A DNA stretch of 64,000 nt from SIAJ01 sp963773845 (GCA_963773845.1 CAVZCU010000011.1:558001-622000); one strand, 5' to 3'. Positions 1 to 12,700 are shown, counted from the stretch's first letter. Notes: generated by a model from the sequence alone, not told the origin. Translations and numbers: made by a program.

Positions 1-47
1 GCGTGGTGAAACGAATTGGACCAGCGACGCCAGAATGAAGTCTTCAT
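1..47 (-). CDS. 5' end of a surface-protein paralogue (cut by the window edge)
   Basis: Only the first 15 codons are inside the window, read leftwards from the ATG at 47. They give MKTSFWRRWSNSFHH, nearly identical to the start of the ELWxxDGT-repeat protein that begins at 3783 (MKTSFWRRWCDSLHN). The DNA before the two starts is also similar. I infer a tandem paralogue of the large extracellular repeat protein upstream of it, transcribed the same way. Nothing can be said about its domains. Confidence 0.6.
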   Translation of the reverse strand, partial: MKTSFWRRWSNSFHH

Positions 48-126
48 GCGATGGCTCTCTATTCGGTTGAACTCGACTCTGGGCGCGGCGGATAAGCGCC
101 ACGCCGGTTCACGGTTTCACGATCCG
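24..126 (-). repeat. duplicated leader and start region (partner at about 3757-3862)
   Basis: The bases around the start codon at 47 match those around the start at 3783 almost exactly over about 30 nt. Similarity then continues in patches further upstream and ends in a shared TGGTTTCACGATC-like or CGGTTTCACGATC-like block. The copies therefore share the N-terminal codons, the RBS area and probably the promoter area, as expected after tandem duplication or under common regulation. The non-coding part here is 48-176. Confidence 0.5.
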
Positions 127-176
127 TCAGGGGCCGGCGGCGGCATTGTCCAGGGCGCGTTCGCCCGAACTGTTCC

Positions 177-3100
177 CTATGTCACATTGATCAGCGCGGT
201 TCCCGTGAGGGAGCTGTCGCGCGTGTCGGTTGCCGTGATGGTTTGGTTGCCCTTCTTCTTCAGCACCACGCCCGTAAAGGTGTGCACGCCCTGATCTGCT
301 GCCGTGAAGGTATAGTTCTTGGGCAGCTTGGCCGTTGCGTCTGAACTGCGGAAGGTAATCTTGCCCCGGTAACCGGTAACAATATTGCCGTAGGCATCCA
401 CGACTGTAACCGTGATGCTGAATTGCACGCCGGCTTTGACGCTCGATGGGGCGCTGATGATGAACCGGCTCGCCGCGGCCGCGTTGACCTGGATCGCTCC
501 CTGAGTGCCGGTGAGACCGCCATTGACGGTGTCCTTGGCAGTCAGCGACTGCGTGCCCGCCGTCTTGAGCGTGGCGCTGAACGCGTGCGTTCCAGAGTCC
601 GCGCCGGTAAAGGTGTAGTTGCCGGGCAATACCGCTTTGGCGTCGCTGCTGCTGAAGTGAACGGTGCCGGTGTAGCCGGTGGCCTTGTTGTCGAAGGCAT
701 CCCAGGCACTGATCGTGACGGTGCCGACCCCGCCAGCGGTGACCGGCGACGGGAAGCCCGTCAGAGTGAACCGGCTGGCAGCGGCTGGGTTGACCGTAAT
801 TCCCGATTGCGTGCCGGCGTCGCCGGGATTCGCTGTATCAATCGTGGTGATCGACTGACTGCCCGCCGTCTTTAGAGTAGGCGCTGAAGGTGTGGACGCC
901 CTGATCGGCGGCGGTGAACGTGTAGTCCTCGGGCAATACGGCCTTGGGATCGCTGCTGGTGAAGTGGACGGTGCCCAGGTAACCGGTATCCGTGGTGCCG
1001 TCGGCTTTCTTCGCGGTGACAGTGAAGCTGCCGGGCACTCCGGCCGTAACGGTGCCGGGGAACCCGCTCACCCCGAGGCTCGGCCCTTCGGCCAACATCC
1101 ACAACTCACTGCCATGAATACCGTCGTCGGCCGAGAAGAATAGCGTGTTGTTGAAGTTTATGAGCGCACTCGTGCGGAGGTCCGTGACAACCACGGTTCC
1201 GGCAGTGGTGCCGTCGCTCTGCCACAGACTCGGACCGTTGCTGCCTTCGTGGGCTGTGAAGTACAGCGTGCCATCGACGTTCGTGAGGAAGCCCGGGAAA
1301 GAGCTGGCGGCGCCTGGGCTGATTTCTTTGACCATCCCCGTGCCTGACGTCGTCCCGTCGCTCTTCCACAATTCCCAGCCGGACGTGGCGTTGTACGCCG
1401 AGAAGAACACTCCGCCGTTCACGACCGTTATGCTGGTCGGGGATGAGCCGCTGCCACCGGCGTTGATGTCCTTGACCAGCACCGTGCCGGCCGCGCTGCC
1501 ATCACTCTTCCACAACTCCGGCCCGTTCGTGCCGTTTGCGGCCGAGAAGAACAGCGTCCCGTCCACGTTTTTCAGAGAACTCGGATAGGAACCACTGACG
1601 CCGGGGTTGATGTCCTTAACCGCGACTGTGCCGGCTGCGGTACCGTCGCTTTTCCATAGCTCGAAGCCATTTCCGCCGTCGTTGGCTGAGAAGAACAATG
1701 TGCCATCGACATTGGTGAGCGATTGAAGATAGGAGTAAGAGTTGGAGGTGCCAGGGCGGACGTCCTTTACCAACACGGTGCCAGCCTCGGTGCCATCGCT
1801 TTTCCATATCTCTCGCCCATGCGTACCGTCGTTCGCCGCGAAGAATAACGTGCCGCCTACGTTCGTAAGACTGCCCGGATTCGAGCTGTTCGGGACATAC
1901 CACCAGCCTCCATAGTAGTCGTACTGCCGGCTGTATCCCGGGTAGATGTCCTTCACGAGGGTGGTGCCAGCGGCCGTTCCGTCGCTCTTCCACAGTTCGA
2001 TGCCGTCAGATCCGTAGATGTCGCCGGCCGTGAAGAATAGTGTGCCGTTCACATTCGTGAGATTGGATGCGTTCACTCCGGCGATCGGCACGGTACCGTC
2101 TTCGGTGCCGTCGCTCTTCCACAGCCCGCCGCTGGCCGTGAAGAAGAGCGTCCCGTCGACGTTGGTCAGTTGGCTGGGCCAGATGTCCTTGACGAGGGCA
2201 GTGCCGGCGGCGGTGCCGTCGCTCTTCCACAACTCCAGTCCGTTGATGCCGTTATCGGCCGTGAAGAACAGCGTGCCGTTTATTTCCGTCATGCTTCCGG
2301 GAAAAGAACCAAGGGTGTTGGTGCAGATATCCTTGACGAGGACGGTGCCGTCGACGCTGCCATCACTCTTCCACAGCTCGATCCCGTGCCCGCCGTCGTT
2401 GGCCGTGAACATCAGTGTCCCATTGGCGTTCGTGAGCGAGTTCAAGCCGGACGACGTGCCGCCGGGATAGACGTCCTTGACAAGTTCTGTGCCGGCCTCG
2501 GTACCGTCGCTCTTCCAAAGCTCCCGCCCGTTGGCGCCGTCCGCCGTGAAGAACAGCTTGCCGTTGACGTTCGTCAGGTTGCTGGGGGACGAGTTGTTGA
2601 GGTAGTAGCCGCTGCCGTAGGGACCGGAATAAGAGTAGGTGCCTGGGAAAATGTCCTTGACGAGGGTGGTGCCGGCGGTGGTGCCGTCGCTCTTCCACAG
2701 CTCCTGACCGTGCGTGTCGTCGTAAGCCGAGAAAAACAGCGAACCGTTGACGTTGGTCAGGTTCGTGGGGTTGAACGCCGACGTGCTGACGAGCATTGTG
2801 CCGGCGGCGGTGCCGTTGCTCGTCCACAGCCCGAGGGTGCCTGTGCCATCGACCGCCGTGAAGAACAGCTTCCCGTTGACGTTTGTGAGTTGCTGGAGTT
2901 GAGAGCCCCCTGTGCCGGGGTTGATGTCCTTGACTAGCACGGTCCCGGCGGCGGTGCCATCGCTCTTCCAAAGCTCTGTGCCCGTGGTCCCGTCGTTGGC
3001 CGTGAAGAACAGCGTGCTGTTCACGTTCGTCAGGTCGCTGAGGCCGCCGTCGAAGTGCTTGACGTAGGTGGTGCCCGCGGCGGTGCCGTCGCTTTTCCAC

Positions 3101-3783
3101 AGCTTCATGCTGGAGTAGCCGTCGAAGGCCGTGAAGAACAGCGTGCCATTCACGTTCGTCAGGGCGCTTGGGACCGGGGTGTAGACACCGGGGTCGATGT
3201 CCTTGACGAGCGTCGTGCCGGCAGCGGTGCCGTCGCTTTTCCACAATTCAATGCCGTGCGTGACGTCGAAGGCCGTGAAGAACAGCGTACCGTTCACGCT
3301 CGTCAGCTGGCTGGGGCCAGAGCCCCAATACGGGTCGGGGAGAAAGTCCTTCAGGGGCACCGTGCCGGCGGAGGTGCCATTGCTTTTCCACAACCGATAG
3401 CCATTCGTGCTGTCCCCCTCCGCGAAGAACAGCGCCCCGTTCACGTTCGTGAGGGAGGCGAGGTTCGACCCGGCACTGCCGGGATTGATGTCCATGAACA
3501 GGTTAGTCCCGGCGGCGGTGCCATCGGTCCTCCACAGTTCCCGACCATGCAAGCCATCGTCTGAGGTGAAGTAAGTGGTCGACCCGATCGTCGCCATGTC
3601 CGACGGGTCCGAGGACAGGGTGGTCGCGTTGATATCGAGGACCATCTGCGGCGTCAGCGTCGGCGTGACGCGGTCCTCCAGCGCATCGAGCCTGAGTCGC
3701 CGCGTTCTCGCATGTGATACCGAGATGCTGCGGTTTGAGTTGTGAAGCGAGTCACACCAACGACGCCAGAATGAAGTCTTCAT
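177..3783 (-). CDS. ELWxxDGT-repeat extracellular protein with C-terminal Ig-like domains (one frameshift)
   Basis: A large, probably surface-exposed or secreted repeat protein of about 1,200 residues. The start is taken at ATG 3783 (MKTSFWRRW), because the preceding 57 codons are Arg-rich non-protein-like sequence. Near the N-terminus is the signature LRLDALEDRVTPT, typical of large planctomycete surface proteins. About 17 tandem units of roughly 45-60 residues follow, each with a core like ELWKSDGTAAGT and then LTNVNGTLFF; these are ELWxxDGT repeats, probably beta-propeller blades. The C-terminus has three Ig-like repeats with GTVHFTSSD and YTFTAADQG. The reading frame breaks near 873-880: one extra base ends the long frame at 838, while the Ig-like series continues smoothly in another frame to the stop at 177. 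I treat it as one gene with a likely indel error. The molecular function is unknown; adhesion or surface structure is inference. Confidence 0.75.
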
Positions 3784-3850
3784 GCGATGGCACTCCAATT
3801 GTTGGTATTCGATTCGAGGCACGCGGAAGAGTCCGCGCCCGTTCATGGTT

Positions 3851-4969
3851 TCACGATCGTTCGGGCGGCGGCTGCGGCACCGTCCAGATCGGCGCGGCGC
3901 CGTCGAGGCTGGCGTACGGTCCGGATAGCGTTGGGCAGCGAGCGCTTGGTACAACCTGCACGTCGAAAATCTCCTCCACGCCAGTCAAGAATTCGAGGTG
4001 GGCGACGAGTCGGCCGGTGGTCAGGTCAACGACGCCGACACCGCACTTCAGCTCCGGCCGTCGCTCGGCGATCGGCATGCCGCCAAACGTCGAGGTCTCG
4101 CGAATCTTGGACAGGCCCACGAACGCAAATCGGTCGTATATGGCCAAGCCGCGAGTGTAGCCGGGCAACTCGGTAACGGTCTCCGCCCGGCCGCTCATCG
4201 GATCAACCAGCACGAGTTGGCCCGCCCCCGAGTGCAGCATCCAGACCCGGCCGCGGTGGACGCGAGGCGAGTGCGGCATGGCGAAGCCGCGCGCCACCGT
4301 CTGGCCGCTGGCGACGTCGATCAAGCAGCCGCTATGCACTTTGTTTGCCCGCCAGCCCTGCGGCGTATCGGTCTCGGCCAGGGCGGTCACGAATTTCGGC
4401 ACGCCGTCAGCCATGGCCAGGCCGTTGAGGTGGCAGCGATCCTCGGCCGCGAGACAACTGATAAACGGCGGCCGCCAGCGCGGCACGAAGCTGTGCCGGC
4501 CGTCGAGCGTGCACAGGCAGCCGAAGGCGGTGTTCACGAGCCAAAGTTCGTCGCCGGCCCAGGCCAGCTCGTGGGCCTGGACCTCGCCGGTGAAGTGGGA
4601 AGTTCGTGTCAGGAAGCAGGCGTCGAACCGACCGGCGGGCTCGACGCGGGCCGCGAGATCGGGAGCAGCCTGTAAGAACCAGACCTGTGCGCGTGACGCG
4701 ACGGCGATGCCATCCGGCTTGACGGCCAGCCCCATGGCGCGCTCGAAGTTGTGATAGGACAGAGTCAGTTCGCCCTCGGCCACGCCGATCGCGGCGACCT
4801 TACCCGCCTGGTAAGTGGACACGAGCAGCGAGACGCCAAGCTGGCTCAGGAGTGGCGGCAACGAGTCGCGTGTACTCGTGGCGGACTTCGCGCGTAGGCA
4901 GGGCATCCTTCCGTTCCAGCGGCGCGGCGCCGGCGCTTGGCGCGGAATTTCGACTTCGACCGATAACAT
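3851..4969 (-). CDS. TIGR03032-family conserved protein
   Basis: A 372-residue protein of the conserved hypothetical TIGR03032 type. The start at ATG 4969 (MLSVEVEIPR) is fixed by a strong Shine-Dalgarno AGGAGGT at 4974-4980; the frame runs 25 codons further up without such a signal. Motifs seen include LLVSTYQAGK, FERAMGLAV, HELAWAGDELWLVNT, CLCTLDG and LPGYTRGL, arranged like the blades of a beta-propeller. No signal peptide is visible, so it is probably cytoplasmic. The biochemical role of the family is unknown to me. It lies downstream of the VCBS protein gene and upstream of the ELWxxDGT gene, all on the minus strand, which may place it with surface-protein functions (inference). Confidence 0.7.
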   Translation of the reverse strand: MLSVEVEIPRQAPAPRRWNGRMPCLRAKSATSTRDSLPPLLSQLGVSLLVSTYQAGKVAAIGVAEGELTLSYHNFERAMGLAVKPDGIAVASRAQVWFLQAAPDLAARVEPAGRFDACFLTRTSHFTGEVQAHELAWAGDELWLVNTAFGCLCTLDGRHSFVPRWRPPFISCLAAEDRCHLNGLAMADGVPKFVTALAETDTPQGWRANKVHSGCLIDVASGQTVARGFAMPHSPRVHRGRVWMLHSGAGQLVLVDPMSGRAETVTELPGYTRGLAIYDRFAFVGLSKIRETSTFGGMPIAERRPELKCGVGVVDLTTGRLVAHLEFLTGVEEIFDVQVVPSARCPTLSGPYASLDGAAPIWTVPQPPPERS

Positions 4970-5049
4970 GGGAACCTCCTTGGATTTCTTCTTTGCAACC
5001 GTCGCCTGCTCTACAATGGCGACAACATCTCTCGACGTGCGCAAAGCGA

Positions 5050-5114
5050 GCGCCGGGGCGGTGCCGGGCCGGTGGGGGGCTTGCTTGGCGGTAAGGACCC
5101 CTCCGGCCGCTTTT
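5050..5114. repeat. intergenic hairpin repeat, copy 1
   Basis: About 65 bp, nearly identical to 9630-9689. Each copy contains an inverted repeat, GGCCGGTGGGG pairing with CCCCTCCGGCC (10 of 11 pairs), around a loop of about 15-20 nt containing GGCGGTAAGG. Both copies lie just downstream of a minus-strand gene, here the VCBS protein gene. They could act as transcript 3' ends or as a dispersed palindromic element. Confidence 0.6.
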
Positions 5115-5157
5115 CTTCAAATCGATGGCGAAGCCATCATTCACCCGACCCGTCTGA

Positions 5158-8100
5158 CTAAACGATCTCCACTTTGAAGTCGCCGATGCCCTGCGGCGTC
5201 GGCAGGGCGGCGTTGTACTTGAACTTCGTCGGGCCCTTTACGGTGATTGCGCCCAGACTCTCGTTCGCGTAGAATCCGAATTTGCTTGCCGGATTGTCCG
5301 GATTGAGATTGGCAATCGTCACCGTCTTGAAGTTGGAGGCGATGACGCGACTGTTCGCGAAGCCGTCGATCTTGGCGGTGCACCGGAACGTCGTCACGGT
5401 CGCCGCGAAGTTGAAGCCCGCCGGGTCGGGAATATCCGGACCGGTGTAACCAGCGAACAATCGACTTGTCCGGAACGCTCCGACCACCACGGCCCCGACA
5501 TTGCCGTCCACTTCGATGTCGGCGCCGGTCACGGCGCCCGTCACCCGGAACAGTCCGACGCTCGGCGCGTTAAACGAACTGGCGCCGAAAGACGTTGCAA
5601 CCAAACTGCTGACGCTCGCTCCCACCTGGATCGCCGAATCGTCGCCAATCGCCAGGGCATTAATCCGCGTTTTTTGCTTCGGATTCGTCGTTGCCAGCGT
5701 GGTGATGTCGGCGCCATTGGTGATGTTGCCGATGACGAGTGCGCCGAGGTAGCCATTGAGATTGATGCCGTCCCCGTCCAAGTTGGCCCTGCGAGCGGAA
5801 ATGCTTTTCAGGCCGGAGCCGGTGATCGCGCCAAGGCCGACCGTCCCCCCGTCCGTGGACGTCCTGGACTTGGCCACCGTGATGACGAGCGATGCCTTCG
5901 GCTTGAGCGGATCGGGCAGCGTGTCCGTCAACTCGATCAGTTCGATGGGCCCCCGACCATCGCCGTCCGGGTCGGTGCGGTAGTAGAGCAAGGAGCCGGT
6001 TTTGCCGGTGAGTTTGATCGAATACTTGTCGCCATCCTGGTCGTAGTAGACTCCGGGCCCTTGTCCATCACTCGGGGCGATGGCCACCGTCGCGGTTGTG
6101 AGACCGAGGTCAGGATTGCCAACCGGGTTGGTCAGGGCCAGGTTGATGACTTCCTTGCCTTCATTCAAGTCGTCCGGCAAGATCGGGATGGTGAAGGTCT
6201 TGTCGCCACTTTCGCCATCGGCCCAACTCAGCGTGCCGAAAGTAGTCGTGTAGTCCGAACCAGCGTGGGCCGTGCCCGCGCCAGTGCCGTATTGAATCGA
6301 TACCGCCCCATCCGTCTCGCCAGTCCGAGTCACAGTGATCGTGACGGTACTGGCGTCTTCTGCGGTGTGGTAAATGGCCTGCGCAAACCCGAGTATGCCG
6401 GCGTTTAGGAACTCGACCAAATTATCCGTGCAGGTGGAGGCAAGGTTTCCATTGCCTGCTGCGTCGATCGCGGCTGCGGCCGGAATGGTCGCGATGATGG
6501 AACCGCTGGTCGTCATGCCGGTGACCGTCACCAGATACGTATCCAGTGAACCGGTCACGTCGATCGACAGTGTGCCGCCGGTCGTGCTGCCGGCCAGGCT
6601 CACGTCGGCCGCATCGAACCCGGTCACCGGCTCGCTGAACTTCACGTCAAACTGGACGGACGCGACGTTGGTCGGGTCGGGATGGCCAGGCGCCTGGTTG
6701 ATCGTCACCGTCGGCGGGTCACCGTCGAATGACACTGTGTTATCGGTGCTGGAGGAGGCTGCGTTCGCGGTCCCGAGGTCATTGACCGCCGCACCCGCCG
6801 GGATAATGGCCACTACAGCCCCCGTGCCGGACATACCCATGACCGTGACGGTGTAATCCTGCGCTACACCGCTCACTCCAGCGACCAGGGTGCCGGCAAC
6901 CGTGCTGCCGGTGAACAGAACGTCCGACCCATCAAACCCCGTGACGGCCTGGCTGAAGTGAACGTCAAAGGTGATCGGCGACGAGTTGGTCGGATCGAGT
7001 TGCGAAGCTCCTTGCTCGATGGTCACAGTCGGGGGAACGTTGTTGAACGTCACCGTGTTGTCGGTGCTGGTCGAGGCCAGGGTGGGCATGCCCCATCCAT
7101 CAATCGCGGCCCCGGCTGAGATAACGGCGACCACGGTGCCGGGACCCGTCATGCCGGTAACCGTGGCCATGTAGGTGCTCCCCGACCCGGTTACCGCGGG
7201 CACAAGCGTCCCACCGACCGTGCTGGCGCTCAGGTCAATGTCGGCTGCGTCGAACCCGGTGACCGGTTCCTTGAAGACCACGTCGAACGCGATGGTCGAG
7301 CCGGCCGTTGGATCGGCCTGACCGCCCCATTGATTTATCGTAACAGTGGTCGTGCTCCCGGCGTTCAGTAACACGGTCGCAAAGTTCGCGTCCCAGTTGG
7401 CCTGCGCGAGATCGGGGAAGCCGTCGCCATTAAAGTCTCCCACCGCCACGGACCTTGGGCCCAGGCCGGCGGTGTAGCGAGCGGGAGCCAGGAACGTGCC
7501 GTCCCCCTGGCCGCGAAAGACACTCACGCTGTTTGATTGAGGGTTTGCCAGAACCAGGTCGAGGACGCCGTCGGCATCGAAGTCGCCCGCAGCAACGTCC
7601 CAGGCCTCGTAGTCCACAGGGTAGTCGACGGCGGCCTGAAAGGTACCGTCGCCGTTGCCCAGGATCACACTCACCCCTGTTGTGCCATTCAGGGAGTCGG
7701 CGTTGGCCACCGCGAGGTCAACGTGGGCATCGCCGTCGAAGTCGGCGACAACCACGGACCGGCCGACACTGACGAGACCGTAGGGCACGGGGGTCTGGAA
7801 GGAGCCATCGCCATTGCCCAACAAGACGTACAGCTTGTCGGCAGCCCGCCCGTATACGTTGGTCACGACTAGGTCGATATCGCCATCTTCGTCGAAGTCC
7901 CCTGCCGCGACGGAGTAGCTTCCAATCCCGGCATTGAAGTAGCTGGCAGGCTGGAAGGTGCCGTCGCCGTTGCCCATCAGGACGGCCACGACCGAAGGGC
8001 TATCCGAATAATAAACGGTGAGAGCGATATCCAAGGCGCCGTCGCCATCAAAGTCCGCCGCGACCACCGAATCGGAGCTTGTGGGTACGGCAAGGTAAAA

Positions 8101-9550
8101 TGTGGTAGGTCCAAATGTGCCGTCGCCCCGGCCCAACAAGACATCCAACCTGAGACCAGTTACGGCGAGGTCTAGGTGGCCGTCGGCGTTGAAATCGCCC
8201 ACCACCAGCGCGTGAGTAAAGTTGCCGGTGGCGTAATTGGCCGCCGTCTGGAAGGTGCCGTCGCTGCGGCCCAGGAGCACACTGACGCAATCACCGTGAT
8301 AGGTCGCAATGGCCAGGTCGGGCACACCGTCCTCGTTGAAGTCTCCCACCTCCACGCCCCCAGGGTGGAGGGCGACGCCGTAGCTCCGGGGCGCCGCGAA
8401 AGTGCCGTCGCCGTAACCCACGAGCACGGACACGTCGGCCGAGAGGCCCTGGCCGGCGTCGGCCACGGCCAGGTCGAGGTGGCCATCGCCGTCCCAGTCG
8501 CCGGTTACCATCGCCGCGGGACCGTACCCGAGGGCAAAAATGCCACCCGGCCGAAACGTCCCGTCCTCCGCTCCCACCAAGACTCGGACCGTGTTTGACG
8601 TTTTGTTGGTCACGGCCAGGTCGAGGTCGCCATCCCCGTTCCAGTCCCCCGCGGTCACGGAGCTCGCGTCCGGGCCGGCGGCGTAGTTCACCCGTGGCTG
8701 GAACGTGCCGTCGCCCCGGCCCGGGAGCACGCTGACGTTGTCGCCGTCCGAGTTGGCCGTGACGAGGTCGAGGGCCCCGTCCCCGTTGACGTCCCCGGTT
8801 GTCGCCGACACAGGGTGTGTGCCGACCGAGTAGTTGACCGCCGGCGCGAAAGTAGCGTCCCCGATACCCCGGAACACACTTACGTTGTTCGTGTTGGAGT
8901 TGGTAAGCGCCAGATCGATAGCCCCGTCGGCGTCGAAATCACCCGCGACCACCGAGAACGGAAAGGAGGGAGTAGGGTAGCTGACGGCCGGCTGGAAAGT
9001 GCCGTCGCCGTTGCCCCGAAGGATGTTTAGGGTTTGCCCGCCCAGGTCGGTGACGGCGAGGTCGGCGGCCCCGTCGGCGTCGAAGTCGGCGATCGCAACA
9101 TCCCACGAACTCGTGCCGACGGCGAAGTCGCGCGGCTCCTGGAAGCTCCCGTCGCCGTTGCCTAACAAGACGTGCACGACCGCCGGGTCGGAGGGCGGCG
9201 CTGGTCACCACGAGGTCGAGGGCCCCGTTGCGGTCGAAGTCTGCCACCTTCACCGCCCGGGGAAAACTGCTCGCGACTGCCGGGAACGTGTGAGCAGTCT
9301 GGAACGTGCCATCCCCGTTGGCCAGCAGGACGCTCAGCGTCCCGAAGTTGACGTTGGCCGTGACGAGGTCGGGCGCGCCGTCGGCGTTGAAGTCCCCCGT
9401 CGCGATAGCGTAGGGACTGTAATCGACCGCGTACGTGGGAGCTGTTATGAAGCTTGGCAGTGCGCGGACCTCGAGACGATCGAGAAACAATCTTTTTGAA
9501 TGGTCGTTCTGCCGCCCGGCTCGGCGACCGTGAAGTAAGTGTGACTGCAT
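5158..9550 (-). CDS. FG-GAP/VCBS-repeat protein with Ig-like and Calx-beta domains (one frameshift)
   Basis: A giant extracellular protein of about 1,460 residues. The N-terminus (start 9550) has the signature LFLDRLEVRALPS, equivalent to the L-E-x-R motif of the 3783 gene. Then come roughly 13-14 FG-GAP/VCBS repeats of about 50 residues with cores such as VLLGNGDGTF and GDFDADGALDLA, whose Asp-rich loops suggest calcium binding in an integrin-like propeller. Three bacterial Ig-like domains follow (motifs GFDAADI and TVGGTL), then one Calx-beta domain (SIQYGTGAGTA to LNEGKEVINL), and a C-terminal region rich in short beta repeats. The frame changes near 9195-9205: the first about 115 codons are in one frame and the rest in another, and the repeat pattern continues across the break, so I read a single-base indel. 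Its role is probably cell-surface or matrix binding. Confidence 0.75.
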
Positions 9551-9629
9551 GACTCAGGTGTCCTTGGCAGGTTTCCTCTGCATCGATTGCACGTATCGCC
9601 AGTACCCTGCACACCCGCCGACTCACAAT

Positions 9630-9689
9630 GCGCCGGGGCGGTGCCGGGCCGGTGGGGAGCTGGCGGTAAGGGCCCCTCCGGCCGCTTTT
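9630..9689. repeat. intergenic hairpin repeat, copy 2
   Basis: The second copy of the element at 5050-5114, in the same orientation, shortened by about 5 nt in the loop. It lies just downstream of the kinase gene that ends at 9712. The stem GGCCGGTGGGG/CCCCTCCGGCC is preserved. Confidence 0.6.
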
Positions 9690-9711
9690 GTTTTTTTCAC
9701 ATCGCCGGATG

Positions 9712-12700
9712 CTATTTCTTTGGCTTTTTGTCTCCCGATTCTTTCTTCTTGCAGTCCAATTCTTTTTGTTTCTCCGTCAAGTCGTTGATCAGCTTCGTGA
9801 AGTCTCCTCGGCCCTGCAGCGGTTTGAGGTCGGAGTCCTGTTTCATGTGAGCCAGGTCGCCGAACCCCTTGGCAAATGCACGGCGGAGCAATTCGACGGC
9901 GCGACTGGCATACGATTCGGCCATCGACTTATTCGCTTCGGCGAACTTCGCCGCGAGCGCCAGGACGCAGGCGGCGTTGTAAATGTCCTCGCCATCCGCT
10001 ATCGCCGAGTCAGCGATTGCCTGGGCGTCGGCCGCGGCCCGGACGTGATCCTTCAGATGTAGTAGCGCGGACGCTCGCTTGACACGCAGGCCGACGAAGT
10101 AGCGGCCGTCATCCAGCTCGATGGCTCGACTCCAGTCATCCACCGCCGGTTGATATCTCTTCAATCCCCCTAGGGTCAGCGCCCGTGCCCAGTGGGCTAC
10201 CAGGAGCGACTCGCGAACCTTGAGTAGTCGACTATCTTTGCCAAGCGCTGTTTCCAAAGTGTCGACGCCCTTAGTAAGCACGGGCAGCGATTCCGCAAGC
10301 TGACCGTTGTCGCCCATCAACCTACCCAAGTTCGTGTACGTGCCCGCGAGTTCCACGGCGTAGAGTGGAATGGCACGAGGGTCGGCGCTCAATCGCTCAT
10401 AGATGCCGACGGACTTCTCGTAGGCGATCTGCGCGTCCTTCGGCCGTTTAATGGACGCCAACAGGGCGCCGCGGTTGTTGTAACTTCGAGCCAATTCATG
10501 GCGGTACTGCGGCACGGACGGGAACCTGTCCGCCAGCTCTTCCTTGATGGCGAGCGATTCACGTTGAGCCTTCTCGGCTTCGGGGTAGCGGTGTGCGTCG
10601 CGATGAATGACGCCGAGATTATTCCAGGCGCGCCTGCGCCCTGCCAGATACTTCGGGGAGATCGGCGAACCCCCAGCGAGCTTCTTGAGTGTTTCTGGAT
10701 CGAGCAGGTCGATCGCTTGCTGGAAGGCTTTCTGGGCGTCGTCTGCCTGGCGCTGACCATACTGAAGCCCGCCCAGGTTGAGCCACGATTGCGCGAGCTG
10801 CCCGCGCAATGGCAACGACTTGGGCTGTTCTGCGACCAACTTCTCCAAGAGCCCGAGCGCTTGACGGAGCATTTTCTCTGCGTCGGCCGGTCGGCTCGAT
10901 TCCTTCAGCAAGAGGCCGAGACTGTTGGTGGCTCGCGCCAGCGATTCGCGATAATTCGGCTCGCCGTGGTCCGAAACCAATTGATCGAGTATGTCGTGCG
11001 CCTGCCGATAAGCCTGCTCGGCAGGATCCACCTTGCCTTGATCGACGAGGTTGTCTCCTCGACTGATCTTGGCGTCGGCAAGGTGCAAACGGTAAAGCGG
11101 TCTTTCGGGAAATGTCGTCGAGAGTTGTTGAAAGATACTCTCCGCCTGGTCGAAATCGGCCACGGCCTGTGGCAGATTCCCCAGTTCTCGATGAACGAAG
11201 CCGAGTTCCCCGAAAACTTCGCCGCGTTCCGCTTCGAGGTCGGGGTCATCCTGCTTCTGTCGCACGAATTCGAGATAAAACGGGATTGCCGTCTCCAGGA
11301 GTTCCTTGCGCAACTGCTGAAAATCGCCGGTCTTGAGGACTGGGTTGTCACTGGTCTTGATTAAGAACTCTTTAACGGCATTCCGCGCTCTTGCCAGGTT
11401 CTCATCCGCGCGTCCCTTCTCTTCGATGGTGCGCTCAAGAGCGGCTTCTTTCTCTTTCTTCTCTCGGGCGACCAGCCAGTTGTTGATCGCCAGTCCGGTT
11501 ATGGCGAACAGGATGACCAAAAGGCCGCTCGCGATGGCCCCGAACGCTGCCCGATTTCTTCGGACCAGTTTGCGGAACCGATAGCCCGCCGACGGCGGCA
11601 CCGCCTGCACCGCCTCGCCGCAAAGATACCGCTGCACGTCTTGCGCAAACCCGTTGGCCGACTCGTAACGCCGGTTCCGATCCTTCTCGAGCGCCTTCAT
11701 CACAATCCAGTCCAACTCGCCACGCATCAATTTGGTCAGCTCGGCGGGCTCCGTGCCTCGATTGGCGGCCAGGGTCGGCAAGCCCTCCGCCGTGCTCAGC
11801 TTGGTACTCGGCTTCGACGGCTCCTGCTCGCGAATGATGCGAAGCATCTCGAGCATCCCGCCCAGTTCCAATTCCTTGCGACTGAACGGGGGGCTGCCGG
11901 CCAGCAACTCGTACAAGAGGACGCCCAGCGAGTAGATGTCGCTGCGGGTATCGACGTCGAGCTGATTGACCTCGGCCTGTTCGGGCGACATATATTCCAG
12001 CGTGCCCACGACTGCGCCGAAACCGGTGACCAGCGTTTGGTCGGTCAGCTGCTGCCCGACCGCCTTGGCGACGCCGAAATCGATGACCTTGGGCACCGGC
12101 TTGCCGTCATAGAGCGCCACGAGCACGTTGGACGGTTTGAGATCGCGATGAATGATGCCCTTCTGGTGTGCGTGCTGCACCGCCTGGCAAACGGGAACAA
12201 ATAACTCCAACCGTTCTCTCGGAGTGAGATGATGCTCGTCACAATACTTCGTGATCGGCACGCCCTTGACGAGGTCCATGACGAAGTACGGTCTTGGCGA
12301 GCCTCCCGCGTCCGCGGCGGAAGTTTGTCCGACGTCCAGCACGCGTGCGATGTTCGGGTGTTCCATCAAGGCCAGGGCCTGCCGCTCAGCCTCGAAGCGG
12401 GCGATGACTTGCTTCGAGGCCATGCCGGTCTTGATCAGCTTGAGCGCAACTACACGCTTGACCGGCTCCATTTGCTGAGCCATCCAGACCGTACCCATGC
12501 CACCTTCGCCGATTTGCTCCAGGAGCTTATAAGGGCCAATGACACTGTGGGGGAGTTCGGGGACGGGCTGATCGATCGTCGGTCCCAGCACGGGAGCGGC
12601 GTCTAGCAGCGGCTGAGGACTTACATGGGCCTGCAATAGCGCTTGGACCTCGGCACGGAGTTGCGGATTGCCGGTGCACGCTTGTTCAATGAACGCGGCT

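Noticed and set aside
2170..3564. Several long plus- and minus-strand frames inside the ELWxxDGT gene
   Set aside because: They are shadows of the GC-rich repeat units. Their translations are Arg/Gly/Ala-rich and lack family motifs.
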